64,000 nt of DNA from positions 682,001-746,000 of the forward strand of contig JAECYW010000010.1 in NCBI GenBank assembly GCA_023014335.1, read 5' to 3'. This document shows, piece by piece, positions 1 to 11,650 of the stretch. The notes below the pieces were generated by a model. It was given only the letters and a program-made list of their open reading frames with translations. It was not told the origin of the DNA and made no database searches. The position numbers and the translations under genes were made by a program. The first letter of the stretch is position 1. Each line of letters starts with the position of its first letter. The stretch is from Galerina marginata (Eukaryota; Basidiomycota; Agaricomycetes; Agaricales; Galerinaceae).

Positions 1-2
1 GG

Positions 3-1336
3 CCATATTGGCAGGCACACCTCCCTCCAAATTTTGGTACTCCAGAGCATGGTAAACTCAAGGCCGATCAATGGAGGACGGCAATTGAATTTGACATACC
101 TGTCTCTATGGTTCAGCTATTGGCTAATTCCAAATTCCCAATTGGTAGTCCAGATCACACCCGTCTTCGTCGAATGGTTGAGCACACTCTGGATTTAGCA
201 ATGGCAATTTCGTGGGGTTTATCCCGCCGTACATCGAAATACCATGCTGAACGTTATGCTTTTTACATGCATCGATACCTTTGCGGCATACAAGAGCTGT
301 TCCCTGATTACGATTTGAAGCCAAACCATCATTATGCGCTGCACATAGTCGACATCCTTCTATCATTCGGACCATTGCATGGAACCTGGGCATTTTCATT
401 GGAACGCCTGATAGGAAGACTGCAGAACATGAAAACAAATGGAAAAATAGGTCAGCTTTGGTGGACATAACCTTGTTCCCGACTAACTCGATTTAAGGTG
501 AGATGGAAGTAACAGTGTTGAGAGCTTTTTGCAGGCGAGCAAATTTTGGGAGGTTTATCTCTTCCAAACACTGTCCATCCCTATTGCAGGAAGCTTGGGC
601 CGACCTGCAGAGGCATCTCGACGTTCAGGAACTCAACGATTCGTCAGCTCGGGAGACCTGTGGGAATAAACTACATCCCAAGGAGTTGGTGTTGGACTCG
701 GACATACAACAAGCACTTATACAGGTTTTCCTCAGAAATAGGAACTCCCTGGTTGATGTTGCTCACCTCAACGGCGAAAATACATTCGAATTGCATCGCC
801 ATTATATCAAGGGCATACTATATACTGACTTTCACACCTCCCTCCCCCACAGTCTCGTTTATTTCTCTGACATGACGGCCGTTGCCTCTCCATCTCAGTG
901 CGAGATACTCGAACCTGCCCAGATACGCCAAATCTTTAAGCACAGTCATATATGTGGCTCCAGGGTGCAAACGGATGTTTTTTTCGCAATCCATCGTTTC
1001 AAACGATCAACATTGTCACTAGAAGAAGATTATTTCACACCTTTCACCGACTTTCGCGCTGCGATTTATGGGAAAGATCCTCAAGCTGAGGTCGAGATTA
1101 TTAGCCCTGACCAAGTTAAATGTCATGCGAATCGGAGACCATGGGATTCATCGTCATTTGTAATGCGCGCCGTGGACCGGGTAAGTTTTACAGCGCCTCT
1201 CTTTGCATTACCTGAAAATATCTTTAGGAGTATTGATCCCACCAACCACATATCTTCCTTCGTACATGGCTGGGCGGCAGCTCATCGATGTATTTTCGAA
1301 CACTCCTTGAAAGTAGAAATTGTCCCAAGTAAATAA
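3..1336 (+). CDS. Tnp2-like (CACTA/Plavaka-type) transposase, C-terminal part, 5' end outside window
   Basis: The frame is open from the left edge, so the gene starts outside the window. Early residues read PPNFGTPEHGKLKADQWRT, followed by a histidine-rich NHHYALHIVDILLSFGPLHG stretch and a FSLERLIGRLQNMKTN motif. This order is what I know from the C-terminal half of Tnp2-family transposases that are abundant in Agaricomycetes. A 47-nt GT-AG intron at 451-497 joins NGKIG to EMEVTVLRAFCR and restores the frame; without it the frame stops at 470. After the intron about 277 further residues run to a TAA at 1334-1336. A second GT-AG pair (1181-1227) exists inside the ORF, but using it would create an immediate stop, so I left it unspliced. 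The element would act in the nucleus by cutting and pasting its own DNA. Activity cannot be judged because the N-terminal and catalytic parts are missing from view. Confidence 0.75.
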
Positions 1337-1460
1337 CAATATAACTTAAACGCAAGGTCTAGACGGCGGTGCAAAGGCCTTGCAGATTGCTGACTCTTTT
1401 GCAATCATAAACGGATTGTGTCAGTAGCACCTGGGAAAATCGGTTGAACAACGTGCTTAG
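1337..1460. other. Gap between transposase and next gene-like region
   Basis: No gene seen. The two flanking units converge here, so this is probably shared 3' sequence. Confidence 0.4.
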
Positions 1461-2920
1461 TCAGGTGGGGGATTGACCAGCCCCACCTGACAAATTATGC
1501 CTGCCAAAATGGAAAATGATAAAAAAGCATATATTTACATATAACAACACGTCAGCTTCAATTAGTATCCATTGCGTTTGGCTCGGGGTTGGCATCACCT
1601 CCCGGTACTTGGTACTGAGCGAGGAGAGAGCTCGGTTCAGGTACCTGTGAAACCACGGTCTCATTCTAAGTCTGCACAAACAAAACTCAAAACTCACGAC
1701 AGGTATTCTGGCGTCGGGTTTAGAGAACAGAGTGGCTAATACCTCTGCGGCAATATCGTTGCTGTAGAAATTTTTTGGGAGAAATGGTTTAGGTTTACTG
1801 AGAGTATTTATTGACCTCGATGTCCATTCTCTTCGCAAAGGCGGGGCTCCTCGTTTGACAGAGCCGTTTGAATTACGAGCGCAGTATTGGCTGTCAACAA
1901 AATTCATAACCTAGAATGTCTTATCTCAGTATTATCGTCCACCTAGGAATCCAAGGCTTGCCTTCGAGACAACTGGGGATACCCATGCCTTTCGCACCCT
2001 TCGGACTATTTTTGGTGAACCAAACATGTCTTCAACTTCAGTTTCGTCAGAGGATATATCCTCTTGTTTTAAATGAGCAAATATTATTTGGATTGCAGTC
2101 CACTTTTCACGGTCATTGGCCAGTAGCGCGGATTGCAGTTTCTGGATAATGGTTTCTCCGCGCCTAATGTAAAGCTGATAATGTATAAGGGAAATAGAAA
2201 CTGAAGGATAGATAATCGCGCACGTTTTTCTTTCTCTCATACCGACGTGATCGCAGGTTTTCTGCAGCATAGTCTCGCCGGATCTTGTCTTCAATCTCGT
2301 CTCTTGAGGCATTCGGCATCATATTCACCTTCTTGAGCCCTGACTTGAGCTTTGATCGTCGAGACTTCAATTTACTGTAGAGAAGCTGATATATGTCCGT
2401 TATTTCAGAGAGTGATCGCGCAATAACGGCCATGTCAGACACATTATCATGGCCGAGAAGTCCTACAAGCTCAGTTAGATGCTCCTCCTTCATGTAAAGG
2501 ATAAATTTGTCGCGAAGGAGTTGGAGAGCCCTAGTATTCCATTCGTGGTCCATGGTCATCCTCCAGTCGATTTGGATGTTATCCGTGGAAGGGCCGCTAT
2601 GATGACGGTTTATGTAGGCTTCGGCAGTCGCCATACTCGGCCCAGGTGGGAGCTCGGGGATGACCACGGGGAACTTCCTCTGCGGTATAAACTCATTCTT
2701 TCGAAGGAAGTCCCGCACCAGTCGCTGTTTCGGCATCACTGAGTACACCCATAAACGCAGTTGACAAAATTGAACGCACATGAAGGAGGTTGACCTGGGC
2801 AGACTTTGATTGTCTTCGCGATGTCTGACGGATCGCAGCGACATTTCTCGGATCGTCGGAATCGGCGCTATAACCAGCCTCCCTTTCCAGACTATAAATC
2901 AAACGATATACGAAGCGCAC
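1461..2920 (-). CDS. Agaricomycete-specific protein of unknown function, multi-exon
   Basis: Several minus-strand open stretches join through plausible introns. The first piece (2920 down to about 2800) is followed by an intron ending just before MPKQRLVRDFLRKNEF. The long second exon (2749 to about 2241) is rich in charged residues. A GTATGA...TTAG intron at about 2163-2241 joins NLRSRR to RGETIIQKLQSALL. The C-terminal piece contains MFGSPKIVRRVRKAW and, after an unresolved junction near 1910-1940, PPLRREWTSRSI and KPFLPKNFYSND. I recognise the RRVRK-W and LPKNFY signatures as recurring in lineage-specific proteins of mushroom genomes but know no function. The junction near 1920 is out of phase in my reconstruction, so the gene may be decayed there. 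Its closeness to a transposase fits a repeat-associated family. Confidence 0.45.
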
Positions 2921-3371
2921 AGCAGCACAACTTACTCAACCTCTTGAAGGTCATTGTTAATAGTTAATGATTGGGTTACTTGATTTTCCTGTGAGAAATT
3001 TGGATTAGACTGGTCTGTAATCTAGTGAACTAGACTTACAACCTGCGTTTGGCTTCGTGACAGGATTACCGCAGTGGGGAAGGGGAACTCTGGAAATTCC
3101 TGAGTCTTCATTAGCGCGCTCACTATCACTATAAGCGAAAGCTAACCCAGTCCATTCTGGCATAAAAGCCGGCGCAGGCGCAGGAAAGAAGGTATGAGAA
3201 GCGATTAGATATTTAAGTGCCGTTCACGAGTAGGGTGTAAGAGACGCCGAGCTATTGTTTTCTTAGTCGCTGTTAATTTATTGAGTTTTCGACCAGCTTC
3301 CGAACCTGTGGCGTGGGTTGCTTGATGTCACCTAATTTTTCTGCGAAATCTACGAATATGGACAGGGATGT
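2921..3371. other. Intergenic, no gene seen
   Basis: AT-rich, short open frames only. It probably holds the 5' flank of the minus-strand gene ending at 1461. Confidence 0.4.
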
Positions 3372-3526
3372 AGGGACCTGGTTTCAGCCGTAGCAAATCT
3401 TAGTCTAAAGTCCACAAAATCTGGACAACGGTCCGATGCACTTGCAGGGACCTGGTATCAGCCGTAACATTTTCGCTAAATCTTAGTCTAAAATCCACAA
3501 AATCTGGAACGGTCCGATGCACTTGT
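3372..3526. repeat. Tandem duplication of a 74-80 bp unit
   Basis: Two adjacent copies begin with AGGGACCTGG at 3372 and 3446. Both contain CAGCCGTA, TCTTAGTCTAAA, TCCACAAAATCTGGA and CGGTCCGATGCACTTG. The second copy carries a short insertion (ACATTTTCGCTA) and a few substitutions. Confidence 0.85.
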
Positions 3527-3566
3527 ATTTATAACCATCTCCACTATTTGAACTTACTCGCCGCCC

Positions 3567-5471
3567 ATGGATTCAGGAACACCACCTTTACATATGCATC
3601 CGGAACTTCGACCGGTCGTCGAGCAACCAACTCCCAGTCGGCCAGGATTTGGCTACGTTGTCCTCTCCTTCCCCCAAGAAGCAACGTTCAAGCCGATCGG
3701 GAAGCATTTCACTCTCAGTTATTTGCCCTCTGCCTTGGTTAATACGCCCTTGCACGAGATCAATACCATTAAAATTTGTCTCTGGCTTGGTCCAGGTTCG
3801 CATGTCAATATTATCTGTTGATGGACACCTGTTGAATATTTCCTAAGAGCAGCAGCAAGTCGAAACGAATATTTTTCTCATCTGGCCTGGACAAGGGATC
3901 CTTTCGTTCGGAGAGTTGTGAGTGCATTCATAAGTTCGTCGTCCTATGATTTCTAAATCTTTATCTAGATTTTCTGGACAAAAGTCCACAGTTGTGACGC
4001 TGATTAGCGATACTGGAACATTCACAGACGTTGCGCCAAACGACATTGTTCGCGACTTGTTACACGTTAACCGTCAACCTTGTCTCTTATTTATCTGGTG
4101 GAGTGGTCCTCCCAACTCTGTTGTTATGGAAGCAACGAAGCTGTCTCTCAAGACGCTAGTTCTCTCTCTGGTTGGGAGCCTGGTGGAGGCATTGATAGGC
4201 GCAGACCCGGAATTGGAAGGGGACGCCATCCAATCGCCCATGGTTCAACGATGGTACCTAACAATGCTGGAAAGCCTCCGGTTGGTGCCAAAGGACCAAT
4301 TCCTTTTTGACCCGACGAGAGTGGCCCATGGAGTCGTGATTCATCTCGGGAATAGTCTCATGGCAAACCATAAATTCGATATTCGCAGTAAGCCCATGCT
4401 TTACATACCCATGGCTTTCATACGAATATGGGCCGAACAACTTGAAGCAAGTGGAAGAATTGATGGGGGTTTGGACTGTGTTCTCAAAGAAGTCATCTCT
4501 TGAATAGAGTATCTAGTTATTCTCCCGAAAATTTCCACTCTGGTTTCTTGGTCTTGCGTATCCGAAATCAGCGCTGTGCGATTCGCTTGTCGTGTGACTC
4601 CCAACATTGTCAAGGGAAAAATGGTACCAACCGTGCAACGCGTGCCGCATCAGAAGGGCTGATTGCTCGTGGATGGGCGTTCAACAACTTCATTATTGTC
4701 TCAAGTTTGCCCAGTCAACATGTACCAATTATTGTTCAACTTCGACACTGCCACAGTTTCGCCTCATCCAACACCCTCATGTCCATTATCTACGACCCAG
4801 ACGCCAAATATCCACTTCCTAAGCATGGTCCCTCACCGTTAATCGTGCATACAATTTTCTCAGAAGGCGAAACACATCGCAATTCATTGATATCAAGCGC
4901 CGCCTCCAGTCTAGTTGGACATATTGAACATGCTCCTTGTCAGTACCATGGGTGCTGAAAGCGACTTTCTGTCCTTGATAACACCTCGCTTAGGTCGTCC
5001 ACAACTCCGGATAAGCCTAAGCGGACTGATCCAAAAGCCTCCTGGCCAGGTTGGTTGCCTCAGCAGAGGTGGTTACAGGCTCAAGGATGCTTTGTGCTGG
5101 AGTCCCGAGGTTTATGATGGCCTACAGGTGAGTCTCGACTCATGATAAACGGGTATTCCTAAAAGTTTCTCAGAGGTTTCTGCATATCCGAATACAACAC
5201 TATATGGCAGAAGGATACTTGGAACGAGGATTATCGATCACAAACCAGTCTCCGACCATTATTTCCAGAATCCAAGCTGAAGTACGTAAACTAAATCACA
5301 CGTTCTATCTTACCAGCTATCGTTAGTGACCCATTTCAAAGGCTAAGGATGAATACCCGATACTCGCGGAATATCAAGATAGCTGGCCCAGTCGTGATAT
5401 GATATCTACATACCTAAGCAAGTCTCCTTGCGTTCACCGCCGAAAGAAGAGAGCCTTGGCTCTGCAATAGA
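3567..5471 (+). CDS. Lineage-specific gene, 3' exons resolved, 5' part uncertain
   Basis: The 3' end is convincing. An exon containing TPDKPKRTDPKASWPGW and LPQQRWLQAQGCF leads to SPEVYDGLQ, then a GTGAGT...TCTCAG intron joins in phase to RFLHIRIQHYMAEGYLERGL and SPTIISRIQAE. A GTACGT...TCAAAG intron then joins to AKDEYPILAEYQDSWPSRD, ending at TAG 5469-5471. Between QGCF and SPEV the frame slips by one extra base near 5096-5105. The upstream frames (3567 on; 3946-4503 holding a 185-codon ORF) are probably part of the same gene, but I could not join them. I know no function. An alternative is two neighbouring genes. Confidence 0.4.
4607..4822 (+). other. Possible degenerate Zn2Cys6-like cysteine cluster
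   Basis: One frame shows CNACRIRRADC, a C-x2-C-x6-C spacing like the first half of a fungal binuclear zinc cluster, followed by further cysteines (YCLKFAQSTC). The second C-x2-C pair is missing. This may be chance, or an exon of the flanking gene in another frame. Confidence 0.2.
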
Positions 5472-5684
5472 CTCGCAGAGCAGTAGCCGGCTATAAAGTA
5501 ATGAGATCCAGGGACCATCAATTGCGCTTATTTCGTTACGATTTCTTTGCAATTTCGCTAAACACAGTTTTATTATCTTCTCCAGAAAGCGGATTTGTGA
5601 GCAATTGCAGTCAGGATTCGGCTTCAATTTTCCTACTTTTCTTTTGAGCAAGATGAACCAGGCTCGCAATATTTTCGACGATAA

Positions 5685-5692
5685 TATATAAA
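5685..5692 (+). promoter_or_regulatory. TATA-like box upstream of DUF6699 gene
   Basis: TATATAAA lies 79 bases before the ATG at 5771 and is the only close TATA match in that flank. Confidence 0.5.
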
Positions 5693-5770
5693 CAGAGCGT
5701 CAATCCTTTTCATCCCGCAGCCCAGTCGACCACAAACCATCCGGACTATAGCCTACACACGACCACTTCA

Positions 5771-6400
5771 ATGCCTGCACACGCCAAGCGTGTACGCTTT
5801 TCGAACACAAACACCTACTATCCTCCTCCGGACAATGTCCACCCGCCGACATCTACCGAGCCGACAGGTCGGTGCTCCAGCCTTCGCTGCAGTTTGTCGT
5901 CGTTATCGTTATCACACTCGGCTCAGCGCATTCAATTTCACGCATACCTCGAGATGCTGGTCGTCACATGGGATTTAAATGACCCCCCGTCTATGATCAC
6001 AAAAAACAATCGCACCATTGGTACTCGGACTTTTGCCGAACCAGCCACCAGCCCTCCAATGGGATTCATGACTATCGCAATCGAAAGTCTTCCATGGCAG
6101 ATCAAGGTCTATGCATCATATCAAACCTACATCACATTGGAAGACGTGTTTCAGGCCATCTATGGGTTCCTACGAACTACAGTAGCAAGGTCTGAATTCA
6201 ACTCCATTTCTCAAAATAAACAATTGCGTGTCACCAAAGCATACGAGCACCGTTATAGAAGACAGCGCTGCAGGATGGTCTATGATGAGGAGAAATACGC
6301 TGGGATAAGACGTATCGACTTTCTCATGGGGTATTCCCGCTTCCTTTGCCTCTCTAATAGTTGTCGGCCCCGTGTCTATTGCTCCCAGTGGTCATTTTAG
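5771..6400 (+). CDS. DUF6699-domain protein
   Basis: A single 209-codon exon. It starts MPAHAKRVRFSNTNTYY, matching the short basic, phenylalanine-containing start of Agaricomycete DUF6699 proteins. A proline/serine-rich linker follows to about residue 60. The folded domain starts near residue 70 (YLEMLVVTWDLNDPPS) and contains FAEPATSPPMGFMTI and LPWQIKVYASYQTYITLEDV, the usual strand pattern, then a helix (FQAIYGFLRTTV) and a C-terminal RIDFLMGYSRFLCLS segment. Length and order fit the family. Function is unknown; the family is expanded in mushrooms. The ATG was chosen because it directly precedes the conserved VRFS motif and has a TATA box upstream. Confidence 0.8.
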   Translation: MPAHAKRVRFSNTNTYYPPPDNVHPPTSTEPTGRCSSLRCSLSSLSLSHSAQRIQFHAYLEMLVVTWDLNDPPSMITKNNRTIGTRTFAEPATSPPMGFMTIAIESLPWQIKVYASYQTYITLEDVFQAIYGFLRTTVARSEFNSISQNKQLRVTKAYEHRYRRQRCRMVYDEEKYAGIRRIDFLMGYSRFLCLSNSCRPRVYCSQWSF

Positions 6401-7530
6401 GTGTTTATAGTTGTCCTGTATCCAAATATATGGACAAATAGCGTCCTATGTCTACCACCTCACATATCTGGGCGCCAAAGTCACCAGTCTGATCGAGAAG
6501 CATATTCGCATCGTATAGCAAACTCAAGCGATTGAAACAGCGACGACTGTACGCATGCTAAAAATCCATGGCTACGCAGAGGAAAGCGACTAGGTGGCGC
6601 TAGCTAGTCCTCGAAGAACCGAATTATGAGCTACGACAAGCTTCGTCATCCTGCTCTGGCATTTTTATCGTTTTTACTTTTGCTACGTGACGATGTGTTC
6701 TTTAAAAACCGGCGGAGAAACTCGAATGTTACCCAGTCACCCGCATAGTGCCTCAGCACCGGCCGTTCTGAAACCGCCTTTTCCGTGCGTTTAGAATAAG
6801 ATTGGGCACACAATTCCTTGAGATAGAACACGTACCAGCTCTAGAACCGATTTTATCTGTGGCCCCTCTTGTTTTGAGAGACTTAAAGAGATGTTGAGCT
6901 GTTTTTTTGCAAGACCGTGGATTGTATCCTGTCGGTTGTTCAGCATAATTGTCGCGACTCTAACCAGAAACACGGCAATACCAGAACCAACCCATAGTCT
7001 TCAGAGGTCCAATCCAAAAGAACCTGAAGATTCGCGCTGTACAACTGCGCTGCTTTTGGTTTCGGTATTGGGTTTGGGGTCAGCAGTTGGTTTGACATTG
7101 GCATCAGTTGTGATGCTGGTAGTAGGGGAGGTTGAGTTAGAGGCTTGGCTACAAGGCCTGCAGCGGGTCTCTGTATCACGCCAATTGACCTCGCCCTGCT
7201 CGGTCGTGTGACTGCGAGAAGAAGTAACCGCCTTCTTTTGGCTCGGTTGAAGCTTGAGTGGTAAAGAGAGCTAGTGGCAGAGTCTTTGGGCATACAGAAT
7301 TATGTCGAGTGTCCATTCATGGCCACTCCAATGCGTATTTATACACGCGAAGACAATTGTTAGCCATCCCAGTCGGTTACACTGGCTACAAATGTTAATT
7401 GGGCAGACATTGCAGCTCTGGTAACTACGCGGAGCTGTCTGGTAACTACACGTAGCTACTCCAGTCCGCCTGGCGACCGTGAGCGACAATCGCAATGTCA
7501 TGAATGGAATCATAGCACAATACAATACGG
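6401..7530. other. Intergenic, no supported gene
   Basis: Open frames of up to 117 codons occur on both strands near 6900-7300 but overlap each other and lack splice or family support. Confidence 0.4.
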
Positions 7531-7910
7531 TCGATGAGGACCCGGGAAGCTCCCTCAAAAACTTGTCCGGGAAAAATCTCAGAATCGGGTTCGAAATCCG
7601 TCACGATTTTTGGCCTCAAATCCGCGAAACCGGACAATGTCTGGCTGGCTCTTTCCGAAAATAAAATAATTTTTTCGGTGCCTGCGGCGGCTCAGCACCC
7701 TTTTTTCCCTGTGAAATCTACCCTTTCCCTCGGTCTCGTCGTCCTCTGGTTCCCCTGCGCGCACAACTTCAGGACCTTTGCCATAGAGTTTCTACCCACA
7801 GGCATTTAATCTGCGAAGGAGGACAAGGGTTTGCCTGCGGCGCTGTCGAATCCGGGAGGAATGGACAAGATTTTCGGTCTCTTAGCGAGAGCTTCCCGGG
7901 TCCTGTTCGA
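7531..7910. mobile_element. Short terminal-inverted-repeat element (MITE-like candidate)
   Basis: The left arm 7531-7551 (TCGATGAGGACCCGGGAAGCT) pairs with the reverse complement of 7890-7910 at 19 of 21 positions. The 340-bp interior has no coding support and is richer in G and C than its flanks. I see no clear target-site duplication, so the ends are approximate. Confidence 0.5.
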
Positions 7911-8497
7911 TGTTTAGATTGGTTGATGCGAGAACCAGCATCGCACAATAGAACTCGAAAAAACGTTGCGATCGATGATGTCTGGAAGGCCTCGGCACCA
8001 AACTTGAATATTGCCGGCCTGTGTCGAAATAGAGTGGTTTGGCCTGACGCAACGGTAAAGGGTGCTTGGTGTCCCGAGGCTGCTTAGATTTCTACGCACT
8101 ATATTCGTGTACCTAGTTTGACGCACTTCTTTGCACCATCGGGCCGGTCGTTTCTTAATGGGACCTTCCCGGTAAGTAATACACTCCCTCCTTCATTCCA
8201 AATACCCGTGAAATCGATCAAAGAGAAGAGGGTGCGAGAACTATGCGGCGAGCTGCGGCATGGCAGCATAAATGGTCGTTCAAGATTCTATGAGACTACG
8301 AAATAACATCCGAGATTCGCCTTATTTCGTTCTAATTTAATGCTTACCGTCGTGATACGGATATTGATGATCCATTCCATGATCCAGGTGATTATGACAG
8401 ATTTCCTCAGATATTCGTGTTATTCCTTCGGGTTTTCCTTTTTGTTCGATGAGGAATGAATTATGTCTCTCGGCACTTCCATGAGCTGTAGGTATAT
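7911..8497. other. Intergenic, likely promoter side of the F-box gene
   Basis: No gene seen. Only short open frames. Confidence 0.4.
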
Positions 8498-8548
8498 ATG
8501 AGCATGGATACATTGGTGAGGTTTTCGATCGATCATCCGTCTACTCAA

Positions 8549-10786
8549 ATGTCTTCGTCGAACAACAGAATCCGTGATATTTTTGAACTCCCACAGCTTG
8601 CCCTCGGTCTACTTTATGCTTCTTCTAGGAAGCCCTCTTCTAAACTGAAAGCCGATGACACAGAAGTAAGCGACACAGAAGTAAGCACTTTCGTTCCAAA
8701 GAACAAAGAACACCTACTTTTCGAAAATGATCTCACCTGCGGTTCTAGTGCGCTTCTGACCTCATTGCATCTGGGGTTGTTGAGACGCCCCGCATTTCAA
8801 TCAAGCGCAAGATCGCCGACGTGAGCCTTTTTCTTCTTCTGAAGCTTGATTTAATGTGCTATAGGGTTCTTCCTCGTGCACCGATGCTGTGGCCCCTTGC
8901 AAAAGAGCAAGAAACTTGTCATCTGCTGGACGAGGGTCCTCTTCCAGGTTACCAGACATCCTTCCTCCAACAGCACCAAAGCAAATTTTGGTGAGTCAAA
9001 CAGTTCCTTGTATCGGTTTACCAAGGCTCAAGTTACGTTAGGACATTTCTGGCGCTCTAGAGCTGGTCTCGTACAAATTGTCCAACAGACATAGGTTTAC
9101 CCACGCGTCTCAGACGCCAAAGGCACTTTTACCCTCGCCTCCAGCCCTAATATTATCCAATTCGATTTTACCTGGCTCTCTCAAGACGACGAATGTAAGG
9201 TCAACGTCTCATTTTTATATGTGTCGTGGCTGAGAACTTCATTAGTTGCGAACCTCAATTGATGATAGACGTTCGTTCCCGATTTTGTCTCTCCCTCTCG
9301 ATCTTCTCACAGCGATAATGGATTTGGGTTGTGATAAGACCCTAATAGCCTATTCTCAAACATGCCGAGTTCTGAGGATTTGCAGCTGTCGAATCTATTT
9401 ATACCGCCTGGGAATCATAAAATTCGTGGAACCCTATACAAAAGTCAGGTTGACCCGGGAATCGCCAGCCACGGCAATTCTGATGCTGACGTCCTTCCCT
9501 GGAATCCAAACTATCGAAGCGATCCATCTCACGTTCGATTTCTTCACTTTACGCCGCTTTTATGATGCTATTTGCCAATTTATTCGTTCGTGCAAAGTTG
9601 ATCAACTGCAAGTCCACTACCATGCCGACGAGAGTTCCATTCTCTGGGATTCAACCACAGCTCTGGCACTCGAGTCTGTCCTATCGTCCATCCAATCCAA
9701 GTTAACAAGGATCTCAATATGCCAGGGCTTTCGTACTCTTCGCCGGTCGCTGGACAACAACCCGATTTCTTTGCAAAAGCGAAAGGCCAGGCTACACAAA
9801 ACGGATCATGGATATCATCCCATCAAGTTCATGGATAGCGTCAGGTTTATTAACCTCGATTCTGCCTCATTCCCAACGGCAGGGCTCCGGAGAGTCTTCA
9901 CAACGTTCTTCAAAGGCGCATCTGTCTATAGCTTGAACATCACCTGCGACGACACCCCTACTTATTCCCAATTCCTCCTTCAGGCTCATTTTCCAAACTT
10001 GGAAAACCTGCAGGTGTCTGTTCGTGATATCATCAGCATCAATCTCAACGAGGAGTTTCTAGGCCGACACCCTCGTTTGCAGATCATTTGGCTCCTAAAC
10101 AACCCAGATGTTAATGGTCTACCGACCAAGCTCAAGCCCCCTGGCACTGTGCAGGTGCTGAAACTCCCTGATGTGCGATGTGTTCGTATCTCGGCAAATT
10201 ATTCAAGCTGGGAAATGCGCGATACTTCTTCCTTGTTCATTTTTCAAATCCAACCCACAGTAACCTTCATTCCAGCAAGGTCCACAGATTTTTGTGAAGC
10301 CGTAAAGTCTCTATGTCGTGTCATGATAGCCTCAAATCATCTCGACTTTCGACCCAATTTCGTTCTCAGTATTACCTTCCCTCAATACTTTGGACTCCAT
10401 CTCATTGCCTGTCGCACGATGGAGGACTTCAATTGTGAATGTGCGACTAAGGTCTCGGCAATCAGCAGTGTCCGTTCTTTGAATGTTGCCTTCGAAACAA
10501 TGGACAGGGATTTCCTGGTGCGCCACAGTTCCATTCTACCTGTGCTTTTAAGCTGAAGCGTCTACAGTATTTCCTTCCACGATGGTTGAATTGGTTCCCG
10601 AATTTAAAATCCTTGACGCTGGATTTTCAAGCACTCAAAGATCCTCTAACCGGCGCCAATCTCGACGCATTCCGACAGTCGTGCGACCGCCTTGAAATTG
10701 TTGATGCTACTCCAGACTGCGATGCAGGACGCTGGATTTTTCACAGCCATGGTCATGCCAAAGGCTATTGGGTGCAACAAGTTTAG
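8549..10786 (+). CDS. F-box protein with leucine-rich-like C-terminal region
   Basis: Six exons were rebuilt, all joined in phase 0. Exon 1 runs 8549 to about 8667 (MSSSNNRIRDIFELPQLALG). Later exons carry ASGVVETPRISIKRKIAD, then a serine-rich piece with CKRARNLSSAGRGSSSRLPD, then one with ALELVSYKLSNRHRFTHA. The main exon opens at 9246. The F-box lies at its start (ILSLPLDLLTAIMDLGCDK), about 170 residues into the protein. Some 380 residues of LRR-like sequence follow (HFPNLENLQVSV, FPNLKSLTLDF). F-box proteins bind Skp1 in SCF ligases and present substrates; here substrate choice is unknown. The join to the last exon (LKRLQYFLPRWLNW) needs either an unusually short 35-nt GTGCGC...TTTTAAG intron at 10518-10552 or a one-base deletion. 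An in-frame ATG at about 8498 is an alternative start. Confidence 0.7.
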
Positions 10787-11012
10787 CAATGCCATTCTTG
10801 TATTTCAACTTGATACTTTGTGTAATTTTAGCTCGTTTGCTCGTCGTTTAAACTCTACACCGTCGTTTGAACTCTACACCGCCATTTGTCCCAAACGTGT
10901 GGAAGGAATCTTGACCATACGCCGCTACAAAGGAGTCTTACTGTCCAGATTTTATGAGCCAATGCATTTCGATTACTTAAAGCTGGCTGTCGACACGTGC
11001 AAATAGTAATAA
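10787..11012. other. Intergenic with a small direct repeat
   Basis: Two close copies of CGTCGTTT(A/G)AACTCTACACC lie at about 10840-10880. Otherwise nothing is seen. Confidence 0.5.
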
Positions 11013-11518
11013 TTATTTAATGTATATTCCAATTAACAAAAAATGAGAATATAAATATCCTCTAAGGCAAGGTGTCGCAAAGAAATCGCCTGGTGAACGT
11101 CCGTTGACAAGTTTAGGATTAATGTTCGGAGGAGAAACTAAATTCAGCATCCGTCTCCTGTGCATTCCCATCTTTTGGAGGGAATAGGGCGAGGCGTATA
11201 CGTGTCCGCTCATGTAGCGGCGGTCTTCCTGTAGTGAATATCCTTCCACAGGAGCTAGTGGGTATGAAAATCCTACAGGCGGATCAGGTGCAGGAGGAGC
11301 CACCAGCTTGGATGGCAGCAAGGTGATATCGAGATTCCTAATTGGTTCATAGATGTACTCGTTTGCCTCAGGAGCCACGGGTTTAATTGGTAACTTCCAA
11401 AAAATGGATATTTGGGTTGGTTTAGGTCTATTTCATAACGCATGCAGAGGAGATTGGGCGCTTGAAGGAATTGGGGACTGCTGTTGTGGCTCAAGTTGTG
11501 GGGGCCACTGATCGGCAT
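11013..11518 (-). CDS. Hypothetical proline-rich protein, possibly frame-broken
   Basis: From 11518 the frame reads MPISGPHNLSHNSSPQFLQA, then QPKYPFFGSYQLNP. It then appears to continue in another frame as VAPEANEYIYEPIRNLDI and PPAPDPPVGFSYPLAPVEG, ending at 11013. Amino-acid use is protein-like in both parts. A one-base loss near 11385 or an unseen intron would explain the change. No family recognised. Confidence 0.3.
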
Positions 11519-11650
11519 TTTCCACTGGTGAAGAGGGCAAACATAAGGTTCATTGGTATAAACAAAGTTGCCTGAGATAACTCACTTGCAGTATCAGACA
11601 GCACTTCAAATGTGAAAGGAAGGAAAGACGATATAGGACTTGAACCAAGG

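Noticed and set aside
1181..1227. Second intron in the transposase
   Set aside because: Splicing it would bring an immediate stop; the unspliced frame continues about 50 codons.
6891..7293. Overlapping 106- and 117-codon frames on both strands
   Set aside because: No family signature, no splice partners, mutually overlapping.
7579..7600. GGTTCGAAATCC resembling a tRNA T-arm
   Set aside because: Wrong loop length, no matching acceptor or anticodon arms nearby.
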